A stretch of DNA of 64,000 nt from Anisus vortex (GCA_949126835.1 OX421494.1:24396696-24460695), one strand, 5' to 3'. Counted from the stretch's first letter, positions 25,932 through 36,951 are shown. A program made the numbers and translations. Notes: generated by a model not told the origin, from the letters alone.

Positions 25932-26024
25932 CTTGTCATAACTTTTACAACCCCATGTTTATCTTGACATAACTTTTACAAACCCATGTTTATCTTGACA
26001 TAACTTTTACAACCCCATGTTTAT
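25932..26024. repeat. 31-bp tandem repeat, 3 copies
   Basis: Three successive copies of a unit containing CATAACTTTTACAACCCCAT; the middle copy has AAACCC in place of AACCCC. Confidence 0.95.
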
Positions 26025-26399
26025 TCTGAAAATGCTTCAACAACCAAAAGCCCATAGTCAATTAAAGTTTTAATTTTAATGCCGAATACTGGGCACTGGC
26101 AATAATTTGTGTAGAGGGGGCGGGGGCGGGGGTTAGTATGTCTGATGGTTTGGTGGTCTGTCCAGAAACCAGTAGATTTAATTGGATGTTAAAATTAAAT
26201 AGGTCACTAAGTTAATAAGATTTTAAGTTTTTGCTTTGAATTAGTTCTTTTTTTTTCTCAAAACCAGTTAAAATAATAACTTTGACATTGATAGGGATTA
26301 GTAAGGGGGACAACTGCTTCACACTCTTGAATTAATCTGCCCGACGCCCATGTAAGCAATAAACAATGACACCGAAGAAGTTGTGAAAATTATGCTCAC

Positions 26400-26411
26400 C
26401 TCTCTCTGGAC
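26400..26411 (-). CDS. Possible 12-nt microexon in the membrane-protein gene
   Basis: On the minus strand GTCCAGAGAGAG lies between a pyrimidine-containing acceptor (ACTTTCGCCCAG) and a donor GTGAGC. Inserted between exons 29775-29883 and 21514-21559 it keeps the frame and adds four residues (WSRERN in place of WN), a basic juxtamembrane insertion. Signals this short arise by chance, so this is only a candidate alternative exon. Confidence 0.25.
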
Positions 26412-26639
26412 CTGGGCGAAAGTTATCATATTTATACAACCATAAACAGATGTCCAAAAGGCAAATACAACAAACATAAATAATTTATGCTTACTACTCT
26501 TTATAACTAAATCCTAGAAAATCAGAAATTGTTCCTTTTCTTTCCTTTTTTTAATGGCACTGAGTTTCAAAAATTAATCTTTTTAATGAAGATTATTTGT
26601 AGGCCAATTAGAGGTAGAGGTTCAAAGACTAACTAAAAA

Positions 26640-27580
26640 CTCTCTGGGAATTGTTGGTGTCGATCCCAACAACTGGGAGAGCCTGGCCGCTAGTCGCTAT
26701 GTCTTCGTAGAGATCAGTGGAAAGTGGGTCACCCGACTCATCCTTTTGAAAGCTGACGAGACGGGGGCACTCTCGCAGGATGTGATCCACTGTCTCCTAT
26801 TCTTTCCCACAGTGACGACACCGCGAGTCGAAGTGAGGCCGAAACCTGGCAAAAGTATGCCCTGGTGGTGCAGTAGCCAGTGCGGAATTGCGATATAAAA
26901 GATTGTTCCGACCTATTTAGCCGCCACCATGGGTCGGTGCGGTTAGGGCAGATGTCACCAGACCTCTCGGCCTTTAACAGACTTGACCCAACTCTCATTC
27001 CATCATTCCATTTTATCAGTCTCCCACTTCCGGATCATTGTCTCAAAGGAGCATGGTGGTCTGCTCGTATGTGTCAAGGTAGGCGTGTAGTATGTCCTGG
27101 GACCCAATGCAGAAGCATGCGGTCTCCAGAGCGCTGGATTAGCTCATCTGAAGCCATAATAAGTCGCTCAATTTGTGGGGGGCCAATTGCTCAGATTCTC
27201 AATAACCTGGAGCACCGACATTGCATTAGTGAGGATTTCAACACTTGTTTAACTGAGGGCACATTCAACGTGGCGAAGGCGGACCTGTTCCAGAGCCTTA
27301 CTGATGGCCTCAATCTCTGCACCGTTGTTGCATCGCCCCCAAACTTGGTCTCTATTCGGGTCGCCGGGGTAGTCTATGTAGACACCATAGCCGGCTGTAG
27401 GCCTACCGGTGTCTACATTTGCCGACCCGTCGATGTAGACGCGGCGAGCCCTGGGCGGGAGGGCGTTTATCGTGTCCAGTGCTACTTTTTCCGGTTTGGA
27501 CATTTAGCTATGTGTGGTGTCCTTTAGCTTCGTCTGTATTTCGGGGATCATAGGTTTATTCCCCTGAGAGAAACTCGAGA
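26640..27580 (-). mobile_element. LINE 3' region with RNase H, frameshifted
   Basis: The minus strand encodes an RNase H-like segment with VYIDGSANV and GYGVYIDYPG, then CNNGAEIEAISKALEQV. After a frameshift follow RSGDRMLLHWVPGHT (the HWVPGH block of LINE RNases H) and, in another frame, LNRSEQSFISQFRTGYC, a block seen after RNase H in Jockey/I-type LINEs. Several frames are needed and stops interrupt them, so it is dead. The GC content exceeds that of the flanks. The 215-codon plus-strand frame over the same bases is its antisense shadow. Confidence 0.85.
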
Positions 27581-27912
27581 ACCTTTGGACGGGTAGCCTT
27601 GTCTAGTTAAATTAACTCTTACACTTAAGTGTGTTAACAAACACACCCAATCATAATGGCAAAACGTTCTTACACAAACATGCAGCAAAATTCTGCAAAC
27701 ATTGACAAACAAAATAATGTTTTTAAAATATGTTCACAATAACTAAGAATAACAACAACACATAGTAGACAATAGACGCACAAAGTTACATACAAACCAC
27801 TTATTATTTGAACATGAGCAAGAAAAATCAAGGTATTTGACATGCGCATTAAGACCTATTCTTCTGAAACCTGACACTGTAATGAGAGTTCTCCTGAAAT
27901 CTATGTCCTTAC

Positions 27913-28068
27913 CTCTGTCAGCTGAGTTTATAGAACCATTTAGTAGTTTCTTCTTTATTTCATCCTTTTTCTTAAAATAATCTTTGGACATGCGCACTTT
28001 GCCTCTCTGAAGCATCCAATGGTCAATCCACTGTGGCCTATGAGTGAAGATAAAATACTGAAATTCTT
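27913..28068 (-). CDS. Candidate orphan exon (phase 1-1), function unknown
   Basis: A minus-strand segment of 156 nt follows a strong pyrimidine tract ending in CCAAG and ends at a consensus donor, AGAG followed by GTAAGGAC. It is open throughout, reading EFQYFIFTHRPQWIDHWM, then LQRGKVRMSKDYFKKKDEIK and KKLLNGSINSADR. I do not recognise the sequence. It is symmetrical (phase 1-1) and does not join in frame to the transmembrane exon at 29775-29883, so it would belong to an alternative transcript or another gene, or be spurious. Confidence 0.25.
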
Positions 28069-28419
28069 CTTGGAACCGAACGCAAAAAAATGAAATAATA
28101 TTTTATTCTGCTTGTTGTTTTTTAAACTTTGGTTGTGAACAAGTTCATTTTTTACAACCATTGTTTATGTATATAACCCTCCTAATAATACAGAACATGT
28201 TCTACAAGCCTGTCCCCTTTTTCCAGAAACAGTTTGACAACAGATTCTGGCCACAGGATTAGACCACCAACACAAAACAGTTGGAAACCATCGTGCAATT
28301 CACCTTAACTATATGCCTTCTTGTTTAAAACCTATAGGCCTATTGATTCGATAGACGTGTCGAGGGTACAAAGAAGAATAAGAGTAAAAATGTTCATCTC
28401 TGTGTATTCTTTTGTATAA

Positions 28420-28718
28420 CCAAAGACAATGATAAGATGGACCGCTTGCTTTGATATTCTGCTACTTGATAACTTGAAACACTTCATTTCGGAATTTCCG
28501 ATCGCACTAAGTCCTCTAGACTTCCGGTTTAGTAATTCGATATGATTTTCTCAATGGAAAATTATGATTTAAATCGAAAGTTGTATACAGCGGAAACTTT
28601 TAATGCAATCGTAGGAGCGTAGAAGTCAGTTAAGACAGCCTTATCGGTTGCCCACGGAAAATAAGAACATATAAGCTCTAAAAAGATAACAAGCGGTCCA
28701 TCTTATTATAGTCTTTGG
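28420..28718. mobile_element. MITE with 29-bp terminal inverted repeats
   Basis: The left end CCAAAGACAATGATAAG continues ATGGACCGCTTG. The right end read inward is CCAAAGACTATAATAAG and then the same ATGGACCGCTTG, so 27 of 29 positions match. TATAA lies on both sides (28415-28419 and 28719-28723), consistent with a TA or slightly longer target duplication. At 299 bp it has no transposase. The highly similar ends suggest recent activity. Confidence 0.88.
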
Positions 28719-28723
28719 TATAA

Positions 28724-29774
28724 CAAAGAAAAAAGAAGAAGTATTTTTTTTTACAGCCGAATGTTTTTTTCAAGACTTATGATTCTTGCTTTGTCCACAT
28801 ATTATTTATTATTTATATAAATCACTTTTGTTTTTAATAAGTTGATTTACATGGCTAAGACTTAAATTGCTTTTGACTAAAAGCCCAATTACATATTTGC
28901 AACACAATACTAACGTACAATAGATCACGATACAGTCAAATATAAAAGCTAAGAAATTGAACAAGCACACACTTACAAATATTAAAGCAAATCATATTAA
29001 AGTTCTATTCATTATAGTCTTACTGAAGAGGTATATTTAACATTTATAGGTAAGCCTCTATAGTCTCTCCAACACCCGCACACTTTTATCTATCCATCAA
29101 TCTATCTATCTATCTATCTATCTTTTTAAAAATAATACCACTATCCACCTAATAAACTATTAGCAGTTTAAATTAAATAAAAACTTGTATTTTATAGTAA
29201 AACGGAGTACCTAAGTACTAAGATTCAGACACCTTAATACAGTGACTTTATGTGATTTCATTAAAGGTTTACACACAAACTCTAAACTACTATCCCATAC
29301 ACTGGATATTTTCTTTTCACATTTTTAATATTTGTATAACTACATTTCATCAATATGTATTTTATAATTGAGGTATCTTCATGTGACTAACTTTGTTAGG
29401 TACTAGGACGATAATTGACGATGATGTATCTAATAATACTTAAGTATTATAATTACTTATTTACATTATAACCTAGTCATGATAAAGCATAATGTTCTTC
29501 ACTACTTTCACAAATATGGATGCTGTTTACATAAGTTACCAGACAATGAAACCTTAGCCACGCCTATTGAAAAAGCTCTACAGGCTTATTTTTTAATGGT
29601 TATTTTTAAAATGCTGACAGTTGTTCCTTTGTGAAAAAAAACACTTTGTTTTGATACCATAATAAATGTGCAATGTCACAACACATTTAAATATATAGTA
29701 AAAGTATGTTATTGGAGCTTTACTTTTTTTCTATATAGATCTAAATGTTGTAATGAACAAGAAAAAATTCTCAC
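28724..29774. other. No gene seen; short (TCTA)n
   Basis: AT-rich inferred intron; contains about seven TCTA units near 29095-29122. Confidence 0.45.
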
Positions 29775-29883
29775 CAGCCAAATGTCAAAAAGAGGTAAGC
29801 TATGATGACACAGATCATGACAAAGCTGACACACCCAGCTACAGCCATCCCTATGACATCGGGGTTGACCATGGCTGATGCAC
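29775..29883 (-). CDS. Transmembrane exon of the tyrosine-tailed membrane protein
   Basis: A 109-nt exon on the minus strand between acceptor TTGTTTCACAG and donor GTGAGAATT. It starts in phase 1 and ends with two bases left over. Its 35 full codons read ASAMVNPDVIGMAVAG, then CVSFVMICVIIAYLFLTFG, a clear single membrane-spanning helix of about 23 residues. A short polar lead (NPD) precedes the helix. A phase-1 acceptor is what the signal-peptide exon at 45591-45645 needs, so the two can join directly, or through phase 1-1 ectodomain exons that I cannot identify in the 15.7 kb between them. Joined with the other four exons it gives 178 codons plus stop. Confidence 0.7.
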
Positions 29884-30013
29884 CTGTGAAACAAGGAAAA
29901 ATAAATGTATAAAAAAAACATGTGTTGTACGTGTGAGAATTGATACTGTATTACTTAAAGCATATTTATAATAATTCACCCAGAATGTCCAAAAATTCCC
30001 ATTCTTGTTAAAT

Positions 30014-31035
30014 CAGTGTTTCCCAAGCTTCCTAATGCCGAGACTCTTAATAGAGCGATTGCAATAGGCGTGGCTTAGGATTTTAGTGACGTATTTGTGT
30101 AAATAGCGGCCATCTTGGTGATAATGGCATTAATGGGGAATAAACATTGTGTATTTTAAAATACCCAAAATATAAGGAATTAGTTTCCATAAATCTTGAT
30201 ATTTAACTGTGATACTAGTATTTAGTAGTCCGTCCACTAAAGAACAAGATCTTAGGCTTTTTTAGTTTCGCAATAGCTCTTTTGAAACATTGTACATTTT
30301 GCTTTATGCTTTACTTTTACTAACTTTTAGATAGTAAGTAATAGTAGGCTAACTTTCGACAATCGACATCTTCAATGAAATATTTGGTACTTACGGAACC
30401 TTTTCCATTGATTTTTAATGGTTTAAATTTGAGCTTTGAATGTTAATTTACATCGCTTGACAGTGTTTTATATATGTTTTACGTTATATTGTTGAAGTGA
30501 TCACATTTAAAAATAAAACCTTCTTAAGGCTATAGTAATACGGCTGCCATTTATCACCACTAGACAAAGTTAACAAACAGCACGCGCTTTTTGTCACGTG
30601 ATTGCTATCGCTCTATACAGCTCAAGTAGTGGCGACCCCAAACTATAAAATTATTTTCGTCGCTACCTTATAATGGTAATATGCTACTGTTACGAATTGT
30701 AATGTAAATATCTAATATTATGTACGATGCATTTGCAATATTACAAATTAAAGCATTGTGATTAATCTAAAAAACAATATCTAACTAGATCTTTAAATTA
30801 AAAAAATATTTATTCTTATTACAACACGAAATTCAGTGCGAAGGTTTGGATTGCTTCTTTCGTGCCAGATCAGAAATTCGCGGGTCAGTCTTTGCTAGAG
30901 CACAAAGAAAGATCATCATACAAAATGGCTAAGATGTCAACCAAGTAGGTATGTTTTCCGATGGTCTTTGGCGACCCCCGTGAAATGGTCATTCGACCCC
31001 CAAAGGGGATGCGACCTACAGCTTGTGAACAGCTG
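30014..31035. mobile_element. SPIN-like hAT element, internally deleted
   Basis: The left end CAGTGTTTCCCAAGCTTCC continues TAATGCCG, and the right end is GCGACCTACAGCTTGTGAAC followed by AGCTG. Interior landmarks match the SPIN (SPace INvaders) hAT family as I know it: GTGGCGACCCC, ATAAAATTATTTTCGTCGCT, GCTACTGTTACGAATTGTAA and, near the right, GGCGACCCCCGTGAAATGG. The flanks TGTTAAAT and GTTTAAAT agree at 6 of 8 positions. Only a vestige of the transposase start remains (ATGGCTAAGATGTCAACC, then a stop), so it is non-autonomous. A 565-bp MITE is nested at 30051-30615. Confidence 0.8.
30051..30615. mobile_element. TA-flanked MITE, copy 2, nested in the SPIN-like element
   Basis: The ends TAGAGCGATTGCAAT and, read inward from the right, TAGAGCGATAGCAAT are inverted repeats. 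The interior matches the copy at 2108-2680 (GTGACGTATTTGTGTAAATA near the left, CGCTTTTTGTCACGTG near the right). It interrupts the SPIN-like element between CTTAA and TACAG, at a TA. It is therefore younger than its host. Confidence 0.82.
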
Positions 31036-31482
31036 GTTTAAATTATTAACGCTTTATAAAACGGATGAACATTGGAGCCATGCAATTCTATGTGATGTGA
31101 CAAATGCTAAATTAAATACACTGAAAGGATATGTACAAACATTTCTGTTTTTTTTAAATTTTATATAATAATAAAAGACCACACATATATTACGTACGCA
31201 CTTTAACTTAAAAAGGGGAAAGGAGGTTGTTGGATTTGGGAGGTTTCGACATTAATGAATAGCCTACGAAACAATTTTTTGTTAAACCCACTAAGGCGTG
31301 ACTAAGGCAATGAACTGGTTGAAATCACACACATAAGATTTTATCTTGATTACAATTACTTTCTCACGAGCAGGTAATGTGTATACTCGTTTAAACACAC
31401 TAAATATTTATTACATTTGAAAGGACGTAAAAATTTAAAACGACAAACAAGACCGAATGATTCAAGTTTGATGTACAATGGT

Positions 31483-31571
31483 AAAATAAAGTACCCATCG
31501 GACAATATCAATCATAAGGCCGGTGAAGCAGCGTTCACCAGTTTCAGTGGCCACGGCATACTAGGGGGATA
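31483..31571 (-). mobile_element. SINE (family 1), tail half, split by a hAT insertion
   Basis: The tail and first half of a family-1 SINE (AAAGTACCCATCGGAC, GCAGCGTTCACCAGTTTCAG, CCACGGCATACTAGGGGGAT). It breaks exactly where the hAT element 31572-33338 enters and resumes at 33339. The last eight bases, GGGGGATA, are the hAT target duplication. Confidence 0.9.
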
Positions 31572-33338
31572 CAGTGGCGTAGCTAGGGGGGGGGGCAGGG
31601 GGGGACATATGTCCCTGGGCGCCACGTTAGGGGGCGCCAAAATGAGTATTCAAACTAATTATTTAATTTTTTTTTTGATGTATTCCAAATACGTTCGCAA
31701 GATTGACTTTTGGAGCTCCACAAATATCTTCATTACAAACCTGTTGGCAAACATGATTTTGGCGCCCCCATTGAGCATTAAGGGGCGCCATTCTACTCAT
31801 AAACAAATGACACATCCACAATGTAGGTTTGATGATGGCATTTTTTTTTAAACAAAGATCAGTTCGGGTTAAAATATTATTCTTCATATACTGATAGTGG
31901 CATCTGGTTTTAACAATTATACAGGTTGGATAATTTCGAGTCGAATATAGGATTTTACGGTATCTTACTTGACTCAACACCCGATCTAGGACACCGGGAA
32001 CAGCTTTCTCGAGTCATCAGATTTGTGGATGTGGATTTTCAAACTAAAAAAGTAACCATCAAAGTCTCATTTTTAGGTTTGGTTCAGATACATTCAAAGA
32101 CGCAGCAAGTTTTGAAAAGAGTTATCGTAGAGAAACTGGAATCTGATAACATACCTCTGGCCGACTGTCGGTCACAATGTTATGACAATGCTGCTATAAT
32201 GACTGGGCATATATCCGGCCTTCAACAGCGAATATGTGCCAGAAATCACAGAGCATTGTTCGTCAACTGTGATAACCACAGCTTAAACTTAGCAGGAGTA
32301 CATTCAGCTAAACAGGATCCAGTTGTTATCACATATTTAGGAACAGTTGAAAGCATACATTTGTTTTTCTCTCATTTAACAACTCGTTGGGAAGAATTAA
32401 AAAGAAACACCCTGGAGTGCACGATCAGAAGCTGTTAAAGCTATTTATGAAGGACTAGATGAACTAGTAGGGCTGTTAAAAAAAATATCAGAAGATGCAA
32501 CTATGACGCCTGACACCAGAAACTTTGCAGGCAGGTATATTAAACTTCAACTTCCTAGTTTTGTTACATGTCTGGAACATCATACTTTTGAAAATTGATG
32601 GTGTCCAGAAACAGATGCAGTATCCTACTATGAATTTCAAGGAAGCAGCATCTGATCTTGAATCACTGGAGCAAGAACTTGTCAACATTCGTGATAATTT
32701 GAGCCAGGTTGCGATAGACAATGGAAAAACAAGATGCACAACTTGGGGTTGACAGAAGGATTAGACGGATTAGGCATCGGAGGATACCTGGATAATTAGC
32801 AAGAGATGCAGGACTTTCAGCAGAAGAAGAAATTGCACGTGTTAAGAACAACGTAATTGATAGACTCCAACAGGAGATATCAATACGGTTTTTACGTCTA
32901 AAAAAGCTAAACACTATTTTTGGATTATTACTAGACGTCAAAACTCTTCTGGTTGAGACAAATGTCAATAGACTTCGTCAAACTGAAGCTTATTTTGTAT
33001 TATTTACGTGTTTCAATGGGACAGGTTCCTCTGAGAGATCTTGCACGCCTTAGCATCGAAAGAGAAACACTTGAGAATATTAATTTTGACAACGTTATTG
33101 ACAAGTTTGCGACAGTCAAGTCAATTAGTAGAGTATATATTTTTTTTAAATAAATTTTTTACAATCGTATAGAGAATTATTAGTCTGTATTCTACTTCAT
33201 TAAAATACCAGATGCTTCGAAAATGAACCAAATAAACCGTAAAATTTCAAACATTTTCTTGGGGACTTTGTCGGTCTGAGAAGGGGCACAGACTTTGTGT
33301 CATGTCCCCGGGCGCAGAGGACCCTAGCTACGCCACTG
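31572..33338 (+). mobile_element. hAT transposon inserted in a SINE, perfect 8-bp target duplication
   Basis: The 17-bp terminal repeats CAGTGGCGTAGCTAGGG and CCCTAGCTACGCCACTG are perfect inverted copies. GGGGGATA occurs immediately outside both ends (31564-31571 and 33339-33346). Subterminal GGGGCGCCA motifs are also inverted (about 31620-31640 against 31760-31795). Inside is a broken transposase of the ZMYM1/DUF4371-like hAT group. The 1767-bp length is short for an autonomous copy, and stops interrupt the frame, so it is a degraded, partly deleted element. Confidence 0.95.
31926..33151 (+). pseudogene. hAT transposase remnant (ZMYM1/DUF4371-like)
   Basis: The first open part (31926-32438) contains ILLDSTPDLGHREQLSRVIR and QCYDNAAIMTGHISGLQQRI, the two conserved blocks around RNase H-like catalytic positions of this group, and later VESIHLFFSHLTTRWEEL. 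Downstream, in shifting frames, come a diverged middle part (GLSAEEEIARVKNNV, around 32810-32860) and a C-terminal dimerisation segment LARLSIERETLENINFDNVI (about 33040-33100) with DKFATVKS. At least two frameshifts and several stops separate the parts. The N-terminal zinc-finger region is absent. Not functional. Confidence 0.85.
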
Positions 33339-33472
33339 GGGGGATATGTGGCTAACAAAATGCCCAGCCGCCTTTACTTTAATCCAACTAATGTCAGGTA
33401 CCCATCAGATCTGGGCAGACTCGTGGACACCCTCCAGTCCCGGGAACAAATCCTAGCCTTCACCAGGATTTG
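33339..33472 (-). mobile_element. SINE (family 1), head half, split by a hAT insertion
   Basis: Continues the SINE of 31483-31571 after the hAT element: ATATGTGGCTAACAAAATGC, GCCGCCTTTACTTTAATCC, GTACCCATCAGATCTGGG and a decayed B-box region (CACCAGGATTTGATGCG). The A-box end is missing. Confidence 0.88.
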
Positions 33473-33594
33473 ATGCGTAATAATTGGTTATAAATACAAA
33501 CATCATTCATAATTTTTAATTCATTGGAAGTAATTAACATTTGATTCCTACCAAACGTTCATTCCTTTGTTGAAACTAATAGAATTAATATTAT

Positions 33595-33770
33595 ATATCA
33601 TAGAATGGGGTGCCTGAACAAACCAGGAAAACCATTAACTTAACATCATTTAAAACAGTAATAAAAATGCAAGACTAGACTCCGACCACGAATGAGAGTA
33701 GGGCGCAAGAATCTTCTTTATAGACGCACTGACGCAGCGTCTGTAATGTATAAGATAAGACAACAGAATA
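33595..33770 (+). mobile_element. LINE 3' end (SGIRAWNGLP family), copy 2
   Basis: Shares with 47286-47551 the coding end (GGAATGGG..GCCTGAA, AAACCAGGAAAACC, AACATCATTTAAAAC), the terminal codons ATGCAAGACTAG and the 3' tail CGTCTGTAATGTATAAGATA. 5'-truncated. Confidence 0.75.
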
Positions 33771-35175
33771 AATGTACCCCCATTCCTTCAACACAAACAC
33801 AATGCTAGGCTAATCAAGGCTTACATTACAGACTAGCTTATGCGCAGTTATATCTTATATGAATTCTATTTTATGTTTCTGGGTTACCTTGCAGTTTTAT
33901 AAAACAGGCCCTAGCTCAATAAATCTGAAGTAGTTCCTTCAGGGGAAGGAATTCATTACATAAAACAGTGTAGGTTTTAGGTGATGAAAAACACAAACAT
34001 TTAAGATTACATAGATATATATGTACATTTCTTTGTGTTGTATATTTAAAAATATTAAATTATATAATTATATAAGCCTGGCTTTTTTTAAGGGGCAAAC
34101 GGTTTAAAACAAACTGGAAACCGCCGAAATAAGTAATTTGATTTATAACTCTTAGTTGTCTACCTTAGAGATAAGGCTTGTTTGTTTAGTGGAGACTTTG
34201 TCAATGGATCAACTTGCAGAGTTTAGTAAGGAGTAAAGTTACTAAAGGCTGGGATATGTTTAAGGGTAGACATAATAAAACACATCTTACAGCATACCCA
34301 GACGTATTTAATGTTTACTCTGGCTTAAAATAAAGTAAATGATTTTCTGATCAAGTATGCCTATGGCCGCATAGGTCTAGGTCCCAATAAATTGGTAGTT
34401 TAATGTCATAAACGCTTAGTGTCACCCAAGGCTTAGTGCTGTGGTGGCTATTGAGAGGGACAACAGCACAATTATCTTACCCTAGGGTCAGGTAGAGAGA
34501 ATGGTGGTCTTCAGGTAAAGTGTTAAATCGTCATTTTCCTGTGCTTGGGAGTTGGGAGAGTGCGTGGGTCAAGCCAGTTAATAAAAGGGGTCTAGGAGTT
34601 GTGCTAGCCTCACAATCCCATTGAATTCTATTTAATTAGTACTTTAATCCGAACATGCCTCTGGGTTAGAAGTGACGGCATTATGACTCGTCTTTCTAAC
34701 TTGGTGCAAAGTTAAGGGAATAAAAGTATTCCTCATTTACGAAAGGTGGAAGTTAGGCTGGGAATTGGGGGGGGGGGGGGGACTCTTACAATCCTTTTTG
34801 TCTTTTAGTCATTTTGATGTGTAATGCTCCCAATTCTCATAAATCCACTCATTCGAGATGGTTTTCGTATTAAACCCTTTTTGTTAATGTTTTTTTTGCA
34901 TTGCCACAAACGATCCGCGCACCACAATATTGGGGGGGGGGAATCATTCCTACAAAGGATATTAATTTTGACGCCTGCATGCTGCTATTGAGATACATGT
35001 ACCTCAAACGGGAACCTAGCGTATGTTCCTGTTGTGGCATTCGAACTAATAATATGTGAGGGGGGGGGGGCGATGGTGAGACTTATTATTAATATAGTCT
35101 ATATGATAAAATTATATAACATTGTTATTTACAGGCGGAGAAAGGGGGAGATGGGTCGTCTGTGCATCTACGTTG
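33771..35175. other. No gene seen; several long G runs
   Basis: G runs near 34768-34781, 34932-34940 and 35060-35070 stand out against the AT-rich background. No supported exon. Confidence 0.45.
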
Positions 35176-35456
35176 GTAAGTAAGTAAAGTAAGTAAAGTA
35201 AGTAAAGTACCCGTCAGACCGAATTGATCCATAGGATGGATGAAGCAGCGTTCACCAGTTTCTGTGGCCACGGCATGCTTGGTGATTATGTGGCCAGCAC
35301 TATGCACAGCCGCCTTTACTTTACCCCAACTAAGGTCATGTACCCATCAGAGCTGGGTAGACTCAGGGAAAATTTATCCTAGCCTGCACCAAGATTCGAA
35401 CCCGGGACCTTCGGCTCGCCAGTCGAACGCGCTGCCGCTCGGCTACCGTACCCCAT
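35176..35456 (-). mobile_element. tRNA-derived SINE (family 1), most complete minus copy
   Basis: Read on the minus strand it opens with a tRNA-like head carrying an A box (GTAGCCGAGCGGCAGCGCG) and a B box (GGTTCGAATCTTGG). The body with AAAGTAAAGGCGGCTG and ATGCCGTGGCCACAGAAAC follows, ending in CGGGTACTTTACTTACTT and an (AAGT/ACTT)-type simple tail. The intact Pol III boxes identify it as tRNA-derived; the Leu/Ser-like head cannot be assigned further by eye. Confidence 0.92.
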
Positions 35457-36870
35457 ATCTCCGTTAGTACAGGGAAGTTATTGGGTACCTGGACAGACCA
35501 ATACTATAAACACTATTACTGTAAACTAAAACTAAACTAAGTCACAAACAACATAAACAACAACCACCACACTAAAGCTAAATTAAAGACCAAGTGAAGA
35601 GCTTTTTATCAAAATTTAGTTAACATTTGATTTTGATAATAAATAGTGTAGGCCTATTCAGTATATGAATGTTAATAAAAATCATTTAAACAAAATATCA
35701 AAGATAACTTTTAAGTAATTAGTTCAATATTTGCACTTAAATGTGTGTGTTTTTCGGAGGACAAATCCAAATCTCGTAGCCATTTGAGATGATTTTATTT
35801 CCGGCAACATAGGAAAGTGACGTAAGAGAAAGAATTTAGAGTAGGAAAAATGAATATTGTCATGTGTTTTGAATCTATTGCCACATGTTTTGAATCTTTT
35901 CCCGGTTCTTATTTTTAACAAAATGGTTAAATATAGATTTATAGCGTCGAGTTTTGTTTATTTGTTTTCTTTCTCAAACGTCACTGCCGTATGAGGCTAT
36001 TCCAAATCTCGTTCCTTTGAGAAAAACCTCTTCACTTGGTCTTATCTAAATAACTAAACACTACAGCTACACTAAACTATATATATCTTTATAAATAAGA
36101 TTACATTTTCTACCAACTAATAATAATTACATAACACACAATAAATCATATCATAAATGATTAAACAAAAACTGACGAGTACAAGCATAAAAAAATAGTA
36201 TATTTACATACAAATTATTATAAACAAATCATACGTAGACCTCCAATCTATAAATAGAACACACAATAGAAACTACATGCTTAGGTTTTGTGAGACCTTC
36301 ACAATATTGATTTCCAATGCCCCCAATACAAAAAAATCTCAACCCTCTTACAATAAAGATAAAAAGTATATGAGCCCTAACTATATTCTAGCTTTATTGG
36401 CTTTGTTCACGTTATCAACAATAGATTTGTGTGTAAGTTGCCTGTGGGTTCGGTTTCAAATTCCTTGAATACTATATAAAAGGTATGGATTCAAACAATG
36501 TCAAGAAATATCAGGGAAAGATCATGCCAACACAGCTGTTCTCAATGAACAATGTTTGTTTTATTTTGCCACATAGTACATAGGTACAATAAAGGCAGTC
36601 ACTATGAACAAAAAAAGTTTGAAAGGAGAAGTTGGTTGGGTGTGTAATTGTTAGGCTTTTTGATAATAGAATAATGGCCCAGTGGTATTGATCCACACAT
36701 AAACTTAGTTTGATTGTTTAGCGCCACCGAAAGACACTGTAGGATCACACTACAGAAAAGAGAAGATTATTTTATCATGTTCAACTATCATTACAATACA
36801 ATGTATACAGTGTATCCGCCTTGCGATTTCATAAAAAAAAGGAAATGTCTAGGGCATCTATTAAATACAA
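35457..36870. other. No gene seen
   Basis: AT-rich. At 36547-36600 a segment (TTTTATTTTGCCACATAGTA, then CATAGGTACAATAAAGGCA) recurs at about 43012-43065, so both are copies of an uncharacterised repeat. Confidence 0.45.
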
Positions 36871-36951
36871 TTAACCCTTCCCGTACCGACCTACTTCTAT
36901 CTATGCTGCCTTCAGTTCCGCTATATACGCGCCCGGGACTGTAAGGGTTAA
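36871..36951. mobile_element. 81-bp piggyBac-like MITE
   Basis: Bounded by TTAA on both sides with inverted ends TTAACCCTT and AAGGGTTAA. The right end, read inward (TTAACCCTTACAGTCCCGGG), matches the left end of the larger element at 62473-63082. TTAA duplication and CCC-type ends are the piggyBac signature. Confidence 0.75.

Noticed and set aside
26880..27527. Longest uninterrupted frame in the window, 215 codons on the plus strand
   Set aside because: It is antisense to a LINE RNase H region whose conserved blocks are read clearly on the minus strand.
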